A stretch of DNA of 64,000 bases from JBGPEQ01 sp050180895 (GCA_050180895.1 JBFXDS010000012.1:1-64000), one strand, 5' to 3'. Shown: positions 8,184 through 16,530, counted from the stretch's first letter. The notes: generated by a model not told the origin, from the letters alone. Numbers and translations are program-made.

Positions 8184-9005
8184 GTGAACGGTGAGCGCAA
8201 CCTCGCCCTGTTCTGCGATTTCGAGAACATCGCGCTCGGCGTGCGCGATGCCCGCTACGCCAGCTTCGACATGCAGCTCGTCCTGCAGAAGCTGCTGATC
8301 AAGGGCAGCATCGTCGTGAAGAAGGCCTATTGCGACTGGGATCGCTACAAGGAGTTCAAGCCGGCGATGCACGCCGCCGCCTTCGAGCTCATCGAGATCC
8401 CCCATCTCCGCCAGTCCGGCAAGAACTCGGCCGATATCCGCATGGTCGTCGACGCGCTCGACCTCTGCTACACGAAGGACCATATCGACACCTTCGTGAT
8501 CATGTCCGGCGATTCCGATTTCTCGCCGCTGGTCAGCAAGCTGCGCGAGAACGCCAAGACCGTCATCGGCGTCGGCGTGAAGAATTCCACGTCCGACCTG
8601 CTGATGAGCAACTGCGACGAGTTCATCCTCTACGACGACCTCGTCCGGAAGGACGAGCCGGCGCGCAAGCGCCGCCGGCCGGGCCCGAAGACCGCGAAGG
8701 CCGCGCCGCCGGCGCAGGCGGCGACGCCGCCCGCCGCCGCGGACGACCGCGCGCAGAAGGGGATCGAGCTCGTGCGCCGCACCGTCGAGGAGCTGTTCGC
8801 CGAGCGCGGCGATTCGGCCAAGCTCTGGGGCTCGATGGTCAAGCAGACCCTGAAGCGCCGCCAGCCCAGCTTCAACGAGTCCTACTACGGCTTCGGCTCC
8901 TTCAACGACCTCCTCGAGGAGGCGCAGAAGCGCGGCCAGCTCGCGATCGAGATGGACGAGAAGTCCGGCGGCTACGTGATCCGCAGCGTCACGCGGCATC
9001 CCTAG
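8184..9005 (+). CDS. NYN-domain protein with C-terminal LOTUS/OST-HTH-like domain
   Basis: 273 residues from a GTG at 8184 with AAGGGA seven bases upstream. The N-terminal half is a NYN (PIN-like) nuclease fold of the LabA/DUF88 group: CDFENIALG near residues 11-19 and the acidic SGDSDFSPLV strand about residue 110. A basic, Ala/Pro-rich linker (RKRRRPGPK) follows. Residues about 195-270 resemble an OST-HTH/LOTUS RNA-binding domain (WGSMVKQTLKRRQPSFNES, GYVIRSV). This build suggests an RNA-binding nuclease, with substrate unknown. The gene is monocistronic between two repeat-bearing gaps. Confidence 0.9.
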   Translation: MNGERNLALFCDFENIALGVRDARYASFDMQLVLQKLLIKGSIVVKKAYCDWDRYKEFKPAMHAAAFELIEIPHLRQSGKNSADIRMVVDALDLCYTKDHIDTFVIMSGDSDFSPLVSKLRENAKTVIGVGVKNSTSDLLMSNCDEFILYDDLVRKDEPARKRRRPGPKTAKAAPPAQAATPPAAADDRAQKGIELVRRTVEELFAERGDSAKLWGSMVKQTLKRRQPSFNESYYGFGSFNDLLEEAQKRGQLAIEMDEKSGGYVIRSVTRHP

Positions 9006-9119
9006 GGCGATCTTGCCGGCGCACCCGTCGCGTCAAACGCGTTCCCTTCGATCCGGGAAACCTCTAGAATTTCGGCGACTCCCGAACGCCGCGCCGTCGC
9101 ACCCGCAGGGAGGATCGCC

Positions 9120-10619
9120 ATGGGTCTTCTGACCGACGAGGACATCGCCGGACTCGTTCCCGCCGAGCTGCTGCCGCATCCGACGCCGATTCCGACGCGC
9201 ATCGTGTCGAGCGACGAGTTCAGCCCGCCGCCGCAGAGCGGCAAGCAGAAGGAGGTCGAGGCCCGGCTGCTGGCCACAGGCGACGAGCTCGGCAGGACGC
9301 AGGGCCTGAGCCGGCGCGCCTTCTTCCAGACCGCCGCCGGCATGGCGGCCGGATTCGTCGCCCTCAACGAGACGTTCGGGTCCGTCTTCGACGCCAGCCG
9401 CGCCGAAGCCGCCACGCCCGAGCTGGCCGAGGCGCGCGCCGCCGCCCTCGCCGACCAGTTCATCATGGACATGCACACGCATTTCCTGCGCGACGACACG
9501 CGCCTGGAAAATTTCGTGCGGGCGCGCGAGGCCGTCGGCAAGGCGGGCTGGAACCCGGCGCTGGCCGGCAAGCCGCAGACGCTCGAGGACCTGAAGTTCG
9601 ACAACTACGTCAAGGAGATCTATCTCGACAGCGATACCAAGGTCGCGCTCGTCTCCAGCTCGCCGTCGGAGATCCCGCGCGACTGGTTCCTGACCAACGA
9701 GATGATGATCGCGGCGCGCGACCGGGTGAATGCGGAAGCGGGAAGCCGGCGCATGTTCGCGCATGCGATCTTCACGCCCGGCTGGGACGGCTGGCTCGAT
9801 CATCTCGAGGCCTCGCTGCAGCGCCGGCCCGAATCGATCAAGGGCTACACCGTCGGCGACAACACCAACAAGGACCAGGCGCGGCATCCCTGGCGCATGG
9901 ACGACGAGGCGGTCACCTACAAGGCCTACGAGCTGTGCGTGAAGTACGGCATCAGGAACGTCTGCGTGCACAAGGGCCTGTTCTCGAAGACGACGGCGCA
10001 GCGCTGGCCGCATCTCCTGCCGCATGCCGACGTCGCCGACGTCGGCAAGGCCGCCAGGGATTGGCCGCAGCTCAACTTCATCATCTATCACAGCGGCTAC
10101 CGCCATGCCTCCAGCGCCGAGGACGGCTGGCAGGAGTTCCAGGAGACCGGACGCGTCTCCTGGGTCTCCGACCTCGCGGAGATCCCGGAGACGTACGGCG
10201 TCGACAACGTCTACGGCGATGTCGGCCAGCTCTTCGCGCAGAGCGTGATGGCCGAGCCCCGGCTCTGCGCCGCGCTCATGGGCATCATGGGGCGCGGCCT
10301 CGGCTACGACCGGGTGGTGTGGGGCACCGACGCCGTGTGGACCGGATCGCCCCAGTGGCAGATCGAGGCCCTGCGCCGCCTGGAGATCCCCGAGGACATG
10401 CAGGAAGCATACGGTTTTCCGCCGCTCGGCCCGGCCGACGGCCCGGTCAAGGCGGCCATCTTCGGCGGCACCAATGCCGCGCTCTACGACTACGACATCG
10501 GCAGGCGCACCGACATCGGCCCCAACCCGGATCGGTTCGCGCAACTGAAGGACGAGTACCGGCGGAACGGTGCGGCGCGCTCCAACCTGCGCTACGGCTA
10601 CGTCCACGGCCCGGTTTGA
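9120..10619 (+). CDS. Tat-exported amidohydrolase-family protein
   Basis: 499 residues. A twin-arginine signal, SRRAFFQ (R65/R66) followed by a hydrophobic AAGMAAGFVAL stretch, lies after an unusually long 63-residue N-region. The mature part begins with MDMHTHFL, giving the metal-binding HxH pair of the amidohydrolase_2 (ACMSD-like) superfamily at H119/H121. A later histidine (IIYHSGYRH) and aspartate (VVWGTDAVW) complete the usual metal set. Expected to be a periplasmic, metal-dependent hydrolase or decarboxylase acting on a small carboxylate. The substrate is not deducible. An AGGGAGG site precedes the ATG. Confidence 0.85.
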   Translation: MGLLTDEDIAGLVPAELLPHPTPIPTRIVSSDEFSPPPQSGKQKEVEARLLATGDELGRTQGLSRRAFFQTAAGMAAGFVALNETFGSVFDASRAEAATPELAEARAAALADQFIMDMHTHFLRDDTRLENFVRAREAVGKAGWNPALAGKPQTLEDLKFDNYVKEIYLDSDTKVALVSSSPSEIPRDWFLTNEMMIAARDRVNAEAGSRRMFAHAIFTPGWDGWLDHLEASLQRRPESIKGYTVGDNTNKDQARHPWRMDDEAVTYKAYELCVKYGIRNVCVHKGLFSKTTAQRWPHLLPHADVADVGKAARDWPQLNFIIYHSGYRHASSAEDGWQEFQETGRVSWVSDLAEIPETYGVDNVYGDVGQLFAQSVMAEPRLCAALMGIMGRGLGYDRVVWGTDAVWTGSPQWQIEALRRLEIPEDMQEAYGFPPLGPADGPVKAAIFGGTNAALYDYDIGRRTDIGPNPDRFAQLKDEYRRNGAARSNLRYGYVHGPV

Positions 10620-10640
10620 TCGGCCTCTGCAGGACCATCT

Positions 10641-10722
10641 TGCGTCCTTCGACAAGCTCAGGATGAGGAAAATCTTACTGGCACGAAGAAAATCCCTCAT
10701 CCTGAGCTTGTCGAAGGACGCA
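10641..10722. repeat. Inverted repeat A, copy 3
   Basis: Left arm 10641-10668 and right arm 10695-10722 are perfect 28-bp reverse complements around a 26-base spacer with GCACGAAGAA, as in copy 1. It uses the AAGCTC variant where copy 2 has AGGCTC. Confidence 0.9.
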
Positions 10723-10784
10723 CGTCGGTCATCCCAATCCCCTGCAAGCAATTGATTCGACTCGCGAACTTGTGTCATCTCCAT

Positions 10785-10960
10785 TCCGATCCGATCTTCC
10801 GCGAGGCCGAGAAGCTGGCGCGCCGCCTGAAGAAGTCGCGCAGCCAAGCTCTACGCCGACGCGATGTGGGCCTACCTGCGCCGGCATGATCCGGACGCCG
10901 TGACCGACTCCTTGAACCGCGTTTGCGCTGAAGTCGGCGACCGGATTGATCGACACGGCC
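10785..10960 (+). pseudogene. Frameshifted ribbon-helix-helix antitoxin remnant
   Basis: Reading two frames in succession recovers a typical MazE-like RHH antitoxin: first SDPIFREAEKLARRLKKSRS, then LYADAMWAYLRRHDPDAV and TDSLNRVCAEVGDRID. The two frames join at about 10845, where one extra A (CCAAGCTC instead of CCAGCTC) breaks the frame. The start region is missing and no toxin gene follows. The remnant sits just past repeat A copy 3. I infer a dead antitoxin gene whose partner was lost; a sequencing error could also explain the single-base shift. Confidence 0.65.
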
Positions 10961-11062
10961 GGCCGCCGCCTGCTGTCGAAGGTCACCGCCCTGCTCGTCG
11001 GCCTTCGTACCCAATACCCGCTCGATGACCTTCGGACCGAACAGCGAGCTCGGCAGGATAGC

Positions 11063-11761
11063 CTATCGTCCCCCGGCCGCCGCGATCAGCCGCGCGATCT
11101 CCGTCTGCCCCTTGGCCCTCGCATGCGCCAGCGGCGAGACGCCGTCCTTGTCCGCGAGGTTGGGGTCGGCACCGGCCGCCAGGACCAGCTTCGCCACCTC
11201 GATGTGGCGCGGGCCGCCGTCGCCCAGGATCACGATCTCGAGCAGGCACGTCCAGCCGAGGTCGTTGACGTGGTTCACGTCGATCTCCGTCGTCAGCAGC
11301 AGCGCCACGGTCTCGACATGCGCTCGTTCGCAGGCGGGGATGAGGGCGTTGCCGCCATAGCGGTTGCGCAGGGCGAAATCCGGCTTCTTCGGGATCATGG
11401 CGCGCAGCAGCTCGGTCCGCCCGAGCGCGCCGGCCTGCAGCCAGGGCGAATCCTTGTTGGCCGCCTGCGCATTGATGTCGGCGCCCGCGTCGATCAGCAG
11501 CAGGGCCGCGTCGCGATGGTCCTTCTCCACCGCGAGCAGGAGCGGCGTCCGCCCGGCCGCGTCGGTCAGGTCGAGGGGCGCGCCGGCAGCGGCGAGCCGC
11601 CGGATCGCGACCGCGTCGCCGCGCTCCGCCGCCGCCAGCATCTCGCGTCCGGCTGCCGTCGGCTCGTCCGCCTTGGGCGCATCGATCCCGCTCATCGCCA
11701 CCGCCAGTCCCAGGGCCAGCATCGCCCGCCGGCTCCCTGCGGGGAGGACGTTACACCGCAT
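11063..11761 (-). CDS. Exported ankyrin-repeat protein
   Basis: 232 residues with an N-terminal signal-like stretch (RRAMLALGLAVAMSG) and a mature part made of ankyrin repeats: AAERGDAVAIRRLAAAGAPL, TPLLLAVEKDHRDAALLLID and AGADINAQA, ALIPACERAHVETVALLL, and VAKLVLAAGADPNLADKDG. About five repeats can be counted. Likely a periplasmic protein-binding module. A shorter start at 11722 is possible but would trim the charged n-region. No partner gene is evident; the neighbours are a decayed antitoxin and a bactofilin gene. Confidence 0.85.
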   Translation of the reverse strand: MRCNVLPAGSRRAMLALGLAVAMSGIDAPKADEPTAAGREMLAAAERGDAVAIRRLAAAGAPLDLTDAAGRTPLLLAVEKDHRDAALLLIDAGADINAQAANKDSPWLQAGALGRTELLRAMIPKKPDFALRNRYGGNALIPACERAHVETVALLLTTEIDVNHVNDLGWTCLLEIVILGDGGPRHIEVAKLVLAAGADPNLADKDGVSPLAHARAKGQTEIARLIAAAGGR

Positions 11762-11946
11762 CGTCGGGCCCCGCTCGCAGATTACCTGCCGCGGCAGTTT
11801 CCTGGATAGAGGCGTGCAAGGCCAGTCCCGGGTTGCAGCCCGGCTGCGCGCGAACCCCCGATCGATCAGGCCGTCGCCGGCCGGTCGTCAGTCGCGCCGC
11901 GGTCCGATCAGGCCGCCGTCGATGGCGGCATGATGCAGCCGGCGCC

Positions 11947-12375
11947 TCACTTCGAAGAACCGGCCTTCTGCGCAGAGCCGGCCTTTCCATCGATCCGCCG
12001 GCATTGGCCTTCGAAGAAGGCGCCGGGCTCGACGGCCAGGGTCTGGTGGATGACGTCGCCGACGATCTTGGCCGTCTTCGCCAGAACGACCGACTGGCCC
12101 TTGAGCTGCCCGTTGACGGAGCCGCAGATCCGGATGTTGTCGCTGGAAATGCTCCCGCGCACGTCCGCGCCCTCGCCGACGGTGATCGAGCGGCTCTGCA
12201 CGTCGCCCTCCACCTCGCCGTCGATCTGAATGTCGCCGTTGCAGATCAGGTCGCCCTTGATCTTCAGGTCGCGGCTGATGATCGACGGCGCCGCGCTGCC
12301 GTTGCTGCGCCGCGCGGCGTCTGCCGGGAACGGCGTCGCCTCGGGCGCGCCGGCCTTGCTGTCCTTCGAAAACAT
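11947..12375 (-). CDS. Bactofilin
   Basis: 142 residues from the ATG at 12375 (MFSKDSKAG). Bactofilins are small polymerising cytoskeletal proteins with a right-handed beta-helix core, often placing cell-wall enzymes. The core is visible from about residue 35: DLKIKGDLICNGDIQIDGEV then EGDVQSRSITVGEGADVRG. Regular six-residue turns with G and hydrophobic positions continue to about residue 125. The flanking tails are short and disordered (Pro, Ala, Lys rich), as is normal. The longer start at 12438 adds a tail with no ribosome site. No M23 peptidase gene is adjacent, unlike many bactofilin loci. Confidence 0.9.
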   Translation of the reverse strand: MFSKDSKAGAPEATPFPADAARRSNGSAAPSIISRDLKIKGDLICNGDIQIDGEVEGDVQSRSITVGEGADVRGSISSDNIRICGSVNGQLKGQSVVLAKTAKIVGDVIHQTLAVEPGAFFEGQCRRIDGKAGSAQKAGSSK

Positions 12376-12479
12376 GGTTCCGGTCTCCGGTTCGTGGGTG
12401 GAAGCCTGCCGTGGTGGCTCCCTGTTCTGGCGAAACATCGTTAACGGGTCGTAAAGAGAGGTTCAAAGGGGGATCGATC

Positions 12480-12561
12480 GCGTCCTTCGGCAAAGCTCAG
12501 GATGAGGGATTTTCTCGGGCCAGAAAGATTTTCCCTCATCCTGAGCTTGTCGAAGGACGCA
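12480..12561. repeat. Inverted repeat A, copy 4
   Basis: Left arm GCGTCCTTCGGCAAAGCTCA onward (12480-12508, with a one-base variation) and right arm 12533-12561 flank a spacer containing GGCCAGAAAGATT. It lies between the divergent bactofilin and XRE-cupin genes. Confidence 0.88.
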
Positions 12562-12617
12562 GGGTGGTTCTGCAGAGATATGCCGGGGTTGACTCTCTTC
12601 TGATTTACTGGACAAAT

Positions 12618-13235
12618 ATGTCCAATATGCAGGACAAAGCGGCGATCGCCGGCACGTCCGACGTCAACGCCCGCATCGCGGCTCGTGTGCGTGCGCTGCG
12701 CGCGGAGCGCGGCATGAGCCTCGATGCGCTCGCCGCGAGGTGCGCCGTCAGCCGCTCCATGATCTCGCTGATCGAGCGCGGGGAGAGCAGCCCCACGGCG
12801 GTCGTGCTGGAGAAGATCGCCACGGGACTCGGCGTGGCCCTGGCCACGCTGTTCGACGATGCGGGCGCGCCGGCCGACCCGGTGTCGCGGCGCGCCGACC
12901 GGACGCCCTGGCGCGATCCGCAATCCGGCTACGTCAGGCGCAACATCTCGCCCGCCGCCTTTCCCTCGCCGATCCGGATCGTCGAGGTCGTCCTGCCGGC
13001 CGGCGCGCGCGTGGCCTACGAAACCGGCGCGCGCGACGTAAACATCCACCAGCAGATCTGGATACGGAGCGGCAGCATTGAAGTGACGGCCGGCGGCGTC
13101 ACCCATCGCCTCGGCGAGGACGACTGCCTCGCCATGCGGCTCGATGCGCCCACGGCGTTCCGCAACCGCACGCGAAAGCCCGCGCGATACATCGTCGTCG
13201 CCGCCGCCGAGCGCTCGTGCGTGCCCCGGCGATGA
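12618..13235 (+). CDS. XRE-family regulator with cupin domain
   Basis: 205 residues starting at the ATG at 12618 (MSNMQDKAAI). Residues about 20-75 form a helix-turn-helix (RGMSLDALAARCAVSRSMIS) with the following LIERGESSPT helix. Residues about 110-195 form a cupin barrel (HQQIWIRSGSIEVTAGG, LGEDDCLAMR). This build is typical of small-molecule-sensing repressors. The gene overlaps the following acetyltransferase gene by 4 bp (ATGA), so its target is probably its own operon. The frame continues upstream through repeat A but has no plausible start there. Confidence 0.92.
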   Translation: MSNMQDKAAIAGTSDVNARIAARVRALRAERGMSLDALAARCAVSRSMISLIERGESSPTAVVLEKIATGLGVALATLFDDAGAPADPVSRRADRTPWRDPQSGYVRRNISPAAFPSPIRIVEVVLPAGARVAYETGARDVNIHQQIWIRSGSIEVTAGGVTHRLGEDDCLAMRLDAPTAFRNRTRKPARYIVVAAAERSCVPRR

Positions 13236-13765
13236 TCATGGCCGACGCTGTTCGCATCCGCGCCCTGTCCGCCATCGGCGATCGCGAGTTCCAGGCGTTG
13301 AGCGACGTGCTGATCGATTGCGTGGAAGGCGGCGCGGGCGTCAGCTTCCTGCTGCCGATGACGCGCGCCAAGGCGGCGGCGTTCTGGCAGGGCACGGCCG
13401 CGAGCCTGGCGCGCGGCGAGCGCGTGGTGCTGGTCGCCGAGGACCCGGCAGGAGCGATCGTCGGCACGGTCCAGGTCATCTGGGCTCAGCCCGAGAACCA
13501 GCCGCATCGCGGCGAGATCGCCAAGATGCTCGTGCATCGGCGGGCGCGGCGGCAGGGCATCGGCGCCGCGCTGCTCGCCGCGGCCGAGCGCGCGGCCCTC
13601 GCCGCCGGCAAGACGTTGCTGGTGCTCGACACCGCCAGCGGCGACGCCGAGCGCCTCTATGCCCGCCAGGGCTGGCAGGCGGTCGGCCAGATCCCGGACT
13701 ACGCCCTGTGGCCCGACGGCACACCTGCCGCGACCACGGTCTATTTCAAGATGCTGCAGGGCTGA
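13232..13765 (+). CDS. GNAT-family N-acetyltransferase
   Basis: 177 residues when started at the ATG at 13232 that overlaps the regulator stop. The acetyl-CoA binding motif A is clear: MLVHRRARRQGIGAALLAAA, followed by RAALAAGKTLLVLDTASGDA and a final YARQGWQAVGQIPDYAL region. Likely N-acetylates a small molecule. Translational coupling to an XRE-cupin regulator suggests that the regulator senses the same compound. A GTG at 13217 is an alternative start. Confidence 0.9.
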   Translation: MIMADAVRIRALSAIGDREFQALSDVLIDCVEGGAGVSFLLPMTRAKAAAFWQGTAASLARGERVVLVAEDPAGAIVGTVQVIWAQPENQPHRGEIAKMLVHRRARRQGIGAALLAAAERAALAAGKTLLVLDTASGDAERLYARQGWQAVGQIPDYALWPDGTPAATTVYFKMLQG

Positions 13766-13782
13766 GTCTGAGCGATCACGTT

Positions 13783-13802
13783 GCGGCATCGGCAAATGCC
13801 GC
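13783..13802. terminator. Hairpin between convergent genes
   Basis: Perfect 7-bp stem GCGGCAT/ATGCCGC with a 6-base loop, between the ends of the acetyltransferase (+) and metallo-hydrolase (-) genes. It could serve both strands, but neither side has a T-run. Confidence 0.4.
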
Positions 13803-13847
13803 CCGGCAGTAGACGGTCGCCCGTCGCTTGCGTCCTCTTGATCGGGG

Positions 13848-14708
13848 CTACAGCCGATTGACCGGCAGCTTGAGATAGACCGTGCCGTTCGGCTCCGGAG
13901 CGGGGAACTGCCCGGCGCGCATGTTCACCTGGATCGACGGCAGAATGAGCACCGGCATCTCCAGGGTCTTGTCGCGGGCTCGGCGCATGGCGACGAATTC
14001 TTCCTCGCCGATGCCGTCATGGACATGGATGTTCCGGGCCCGCTCCTCCCCCACGGTGGTTTCCCAAGCGAAGCCCTGGCGTCCGGACGCGCCGTAGTCG
14101 TGGCACAGGAACAAGCGCGTCTCCGCGGGCAAGGCCAGCACACGGCGGATCGAGCGATAGAGCATGCGTGCATCGCCGCCCGGGAAGTCGGCGCGGGCCG
14201 TGCCGTAGTCCGGCATGAACAGCGTGTCGCCGACGAACACGGCGTCGCCCACCTTGTAGCTGACGCAGGCCGGCGTATGGCCGGGCGTCGCCATGACCTC
14301 GACCGAGAGCCGGCCGATGGGAAAGCGCTCCCCGTCCTCGAATAGATGATCGAACTGGCTGCCGTCGGTCGGCATATCCACGACATTGAAGATCGGCTTG
14401 AAGACCGTTTGCACTTTGATGATGGCGGCGCCAATTCCGATCTTCGCGCCCGTCTTTCCGCTCAGATAGGGCGCCGCCGTCAGGTGATCGGCATGGGCAT
14501 GAGTTTCGAGTACCCAGCCGATACGGGCGCCGGCGCGCGCCGCGGCCGCCAGGATATGGTCGGCGAAGACGGTCCCCGTGCGGCCGGACTTGTGATCGAA
14601 ATCCAGCACCGGATCGATCACGGCGGCCTCCTTCGTCTCCGGGTCGACGACGAGATGCGAGGCCGTAAAGGTCGGATCGTGAAAGAACGACTGGACGATC
14701 GGGGTCAT
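13848..14708 (-). CDS. MBL-fold persulfide dioxygenase-like hydrolase (Blh/ETHE1 group)
   Basis: 286 residues with the metallo-beta-lactamase HxHxDH motif at H70-A-H72-A-D74-H75, then TPGHTPAC, GDTLFMPDYGTARADFPGG and CHDYG, the pattern of the Blh proteins controlled by BigR. Related enzymes oxidise glutathione persulfide to sulfite, with a mononuclear iron. It diverges from a BigR/SqrR-type repressor gene across a shared 96-bp promoter/operator region and lies opposite a rhodanese and a TSUP exporter, which fits sulfide detoxification: persulfide oxidised, sulfite exported. Confidence 0.9.
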   Translation of the reverse strand: MTPIVQSFFHDPTFTASHLVVDPETKEAAVIDPVLDFDHKSGRTGTVFADHILAAAARAGARIGWVLETHAHADHLTAAPYLSGKTGAKIGIGAAIIKVQTVFKPIFNVVDMPTDGSQFDHLFEDGERFPIGRLSVEVMATPGHTPACVSYKVGDAVFVGDTLFMPDYGTARADFPGGDARMLYRSIRRVLALPAETRLFLCHDYGASGRQGFAWETTVGEERARNIHVHDGIGEEEFVAMRRARDKTLEMPVLILPSIQVNMRAGQFPAPEPNGTVYLKLPVNRL

Positions 14709-14752
14709 GACGCTGGTCGGTCCCTCTGCGGTGGGCCTGCGACAGCCGGCCC

Positions 14753-14799
14753 TTGACGTGTATATAAGTTATTACTAATTAAGCTTCAACTGATATACA
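14753..14799. promoter_or_regulatory. Overlapping divergent promoters with BigR/SqrR-type operator
   Basis: Plus strand: TTGACG (14753-14758), 17 bp, TAATTA (14776-14781), directed at the repressor gene. Minus strand: TTGAAG (14784-14789, complement), 17 bp, TATATA (14761-14766), directed at the hydrolase gene. An AT-rich dyad TGTATAT (14759-14765) / ATATACA (14793-14799) spans both. A repressor bound here would silence both transcripts, as known for BigR. The promoter elements are read by eye. Confidence 0.7.
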
Positions 14800-14804
14800 G
14801 AGCC

Positions 14805-15146
14805 ATGCCCAAGCTGTCGCACCTCGATCCTGCCCGTCTCGCCGCGAACGCCAGCGCCGCGGCAAGGCTGCTGCGCGCGCTGGCCAACGAGCATCGCCTG
14901 ATGATTCTGTGCAAGCTGGTCGAGGGCGAACATGCGGTCGGCGAGTTGGTGACCGCGATCGGTCTGTCCCAGTCGGCGCTGTCTCAGCATCTGGCCAGGC
15001 TGCGTGACGATCGCCTGGTGGCCACGCGCCGCGATGCGCAGACGATCTATTACCGTCTCGCCAGCGCCGAGGCGGCAAGGGTCATGCAGCTGCTGGCCGA
15101 CATCTACTGTGCCCCCTCCCGCCGCAAGAGGTCCAAACAGCCATGA
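14805..15146 (+). CDS. bigR: ArsR-family persulfide-sensing repressor (BigR/SqrR type)
   Basis: 113-residue winged-helix repressor: recognition region GLSQSALSQHLARLRDDRLV, wing TRRDAQTIYYRL. Cysteines C36 (MILCKLV) and C102 (IYCAP) are 66 residues apart, exactly the spacing of the sensor pair C41/C107 of SqrR, which forms a polysulfide bridge when reactive sulfur rises. It therefore probably represses the divergent hydrolase and its own operon (rhodanese, TSUP) until sulfide stress. Its stop overlaps the rhodanese start by 4 bp. The symbol is by similarity; it could equally be called sqrR. Confidence 0.88.
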   Translation: MPKLSHLDPARLAANASAAARLLRALANEHRLMILCKLVEGEHAVGELVTAIGLSQSALSQHLARLRDDRLVATRRDAQTIYYRLASAEAARVMQLLADIYCAPSRRKRSKQP

Positions 15147-15682
15147 CTGCCGTGCTTTATCCCCTGGATCCGCTCGAGCTCCAGCGCCGCCTCGGGGAAG
15201 GCAGCGCGATCCTCATCGACGTTCGCGAACCTTCGGAGCATGCGCGCGAGCGCATACCGGGTTCCCGCTCGGTGCCGCTCTCCGCCGTCGATCGCACGGA
15301 TTTCAGTCGCGACCGCGACAAGGCCGCGGTGTTCCACTGCCGAACCGGCAACCGCACCACCGTCCATGCCGACCGCCTCGCGGCTGCGGGGTTCAAGTCG
15401 GCCTACGCACTGGCAGGCGGCCTGGAGGCATGGAAGGCGGCGGGGCTGCCGACCATCGTGGATCCGCGCGCGCCGCTCGAGCTCTTCCGTCAAGTGCAGA
15501 TCGCTGCCGGCGGCCTGATACTGCTGGGCCTGCTCCTGGCATTGATCGTGTCGCCGTGGTTCGCCGCCTTGAGCGCGTTCGTCGGCGCGGGGCTGATCTT
15601 CGCCGGCATCACCGGCACCTGCGGTCTGGCGCGGGTGCTCGGGTTCATGCCCTGGAACCGCGCGCGGCGGGCGGCTGGCTGA
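15143..15682 (+). CDS. Membrane-anchored rhodanese (YgaP-like, DUF2892 tail)
   Basis: 179 residues. The N-terminal rhodanese domain (about 8-108) has the active-site loop VFHCRTGNRT with catalytic C66 and ends LAGGLEAWKAAGLP. The C-terminal part has two membrane segments (about 122-142 and 145-165) as in DUF2892. Rhodaneses move sulfane sulfur between thiols; the membrane tail places it at the inner membrane. It is the second gene of the BigR operon (ATGA overlap). Confidence 0.9.
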   Translation: MTAVLYPLDPLELQRRLGEGSAILIDVREPSEHARERIPGSRSVPLSAVDRTDFSRDRDKAAVFHCRTGNRTTVHADRLAAAGFKSAYALAGGLEAWKAAGLPTIVDPRAPLELFRQVQIAAGGLILLGLLLALIVSPWFAALSAFVGAGLIFAGITGTCGLARVLGFMPWNRARRAAG

Positions 15683-15756
15683 AGCGACAAGCGGGGGATG
15701 GCGTTTGCCGGGCGGGTGAGTGAGCGCCGCCGTTCATCTGCGAGCGTGACGGACTC

Positions 15757-16530
15757 ATGATCGATATCCTCGCCATCCTTTCCGGCGGCGTTGTCGGCGC
15801 ATTGCTCGGCCTGCTGGGCGGCGGCGGGTCGATCCTCGCGGTGCCGCTCCTGCTCTATGTCGTCGGCGTTCCGTCCACCCATCTGGCGATTGGCACCAGC
15901 GCGCTGGCGGTGTCGGCGAACGCCTTCGCCAACCTCATCGGCCATGCGCGCAGCGGCAACGTAAAGTGGCCTTGCGCCATGGTGTTCGCCGCCGCCGGCG
16001 TGGCCGGCGCCTATCTTGGCTCCAGCCTCGGCAAGCGGATCGGCGGCGATCATCTGCTGTTTCTGTTCGCTTTGGTGATGATCGCCGTCGCCGTCGCCAT
16101 GTTGCGGCCGAAGGCCCAGGCCGGCGATCCCGGCGTGCGGATCAATCCGGCGATCGCCGTGCGCCTCATCGCCATCGGACTCATGACCGGCGCGATCTCC
16201 GGCTTTTTCGGCATCGGCGGCGGATTCCTGATCGTGCCCGGCATCATGCTCGGCAGCGGCATGCCTATCCTGAATGCCGTCGGCTCCTCGCTGTTCTCGG
16301 TCGGGGCCTTCGGCCTGACCACGGCGGTGAACTATGCGCTGTCGGGCCTGGTGGATTGGCAGCTCGCGGCGCAATTCATCGCCGGCGGCATTGTCGGTGG
16401 CGTGGCTGGCATCAGGCTCGGGGCACGTCTGGCCGCCCGGAAGCGGACGCTCAACATCATATTCGCCGCGGTGATTATCCTCGTCGCCCTCTACATGCTT
16501 GCCCGTTCGACAATGGCGGTCCTCGCTTAG
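15757..16530 (+). CDS. TSUP (TauE/SafE) family sulfite/sulfur-compound exporter
   Basis: 257 residues, about eight membrane segments in two similar halves, each opening with the TSUP glycine motif: GALLGLLGGGGSILAVPLLL in the first half and GFFGIGGGFLIVPGIML in the second. TSUP proteins move sulfite, sulfonates or thiosulfate. Being third in a BigR-type operon after rhodanese, and opposite a persulfide dioxygenase, export of sulfite is the likely job. The next kilobase has no conserved operon member. Confidence 0.9.
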   Translation: MIDILAILSGGVVGALLGLLGGGGSILAVPLLLYVVGVPSTHLAIGTSALAVSANAFANLIGHARSGNVKWPCAMVFAAAGVAGAYLGSSLGKRIGGDHLLFLFALVMIAVAVAMLRPKAQAGDPGVRINPAIAVRLIAIGLMTGAISGFFGIGGGFLIVPGIMLGSGMPILNAVGSSLFSVGAFGLTTAVNYALSGLVDWQLAAQFIAGGIVGGVAGIRLGARLAARKRTLNIIFAAVIILVALYMLARSTMAVLA

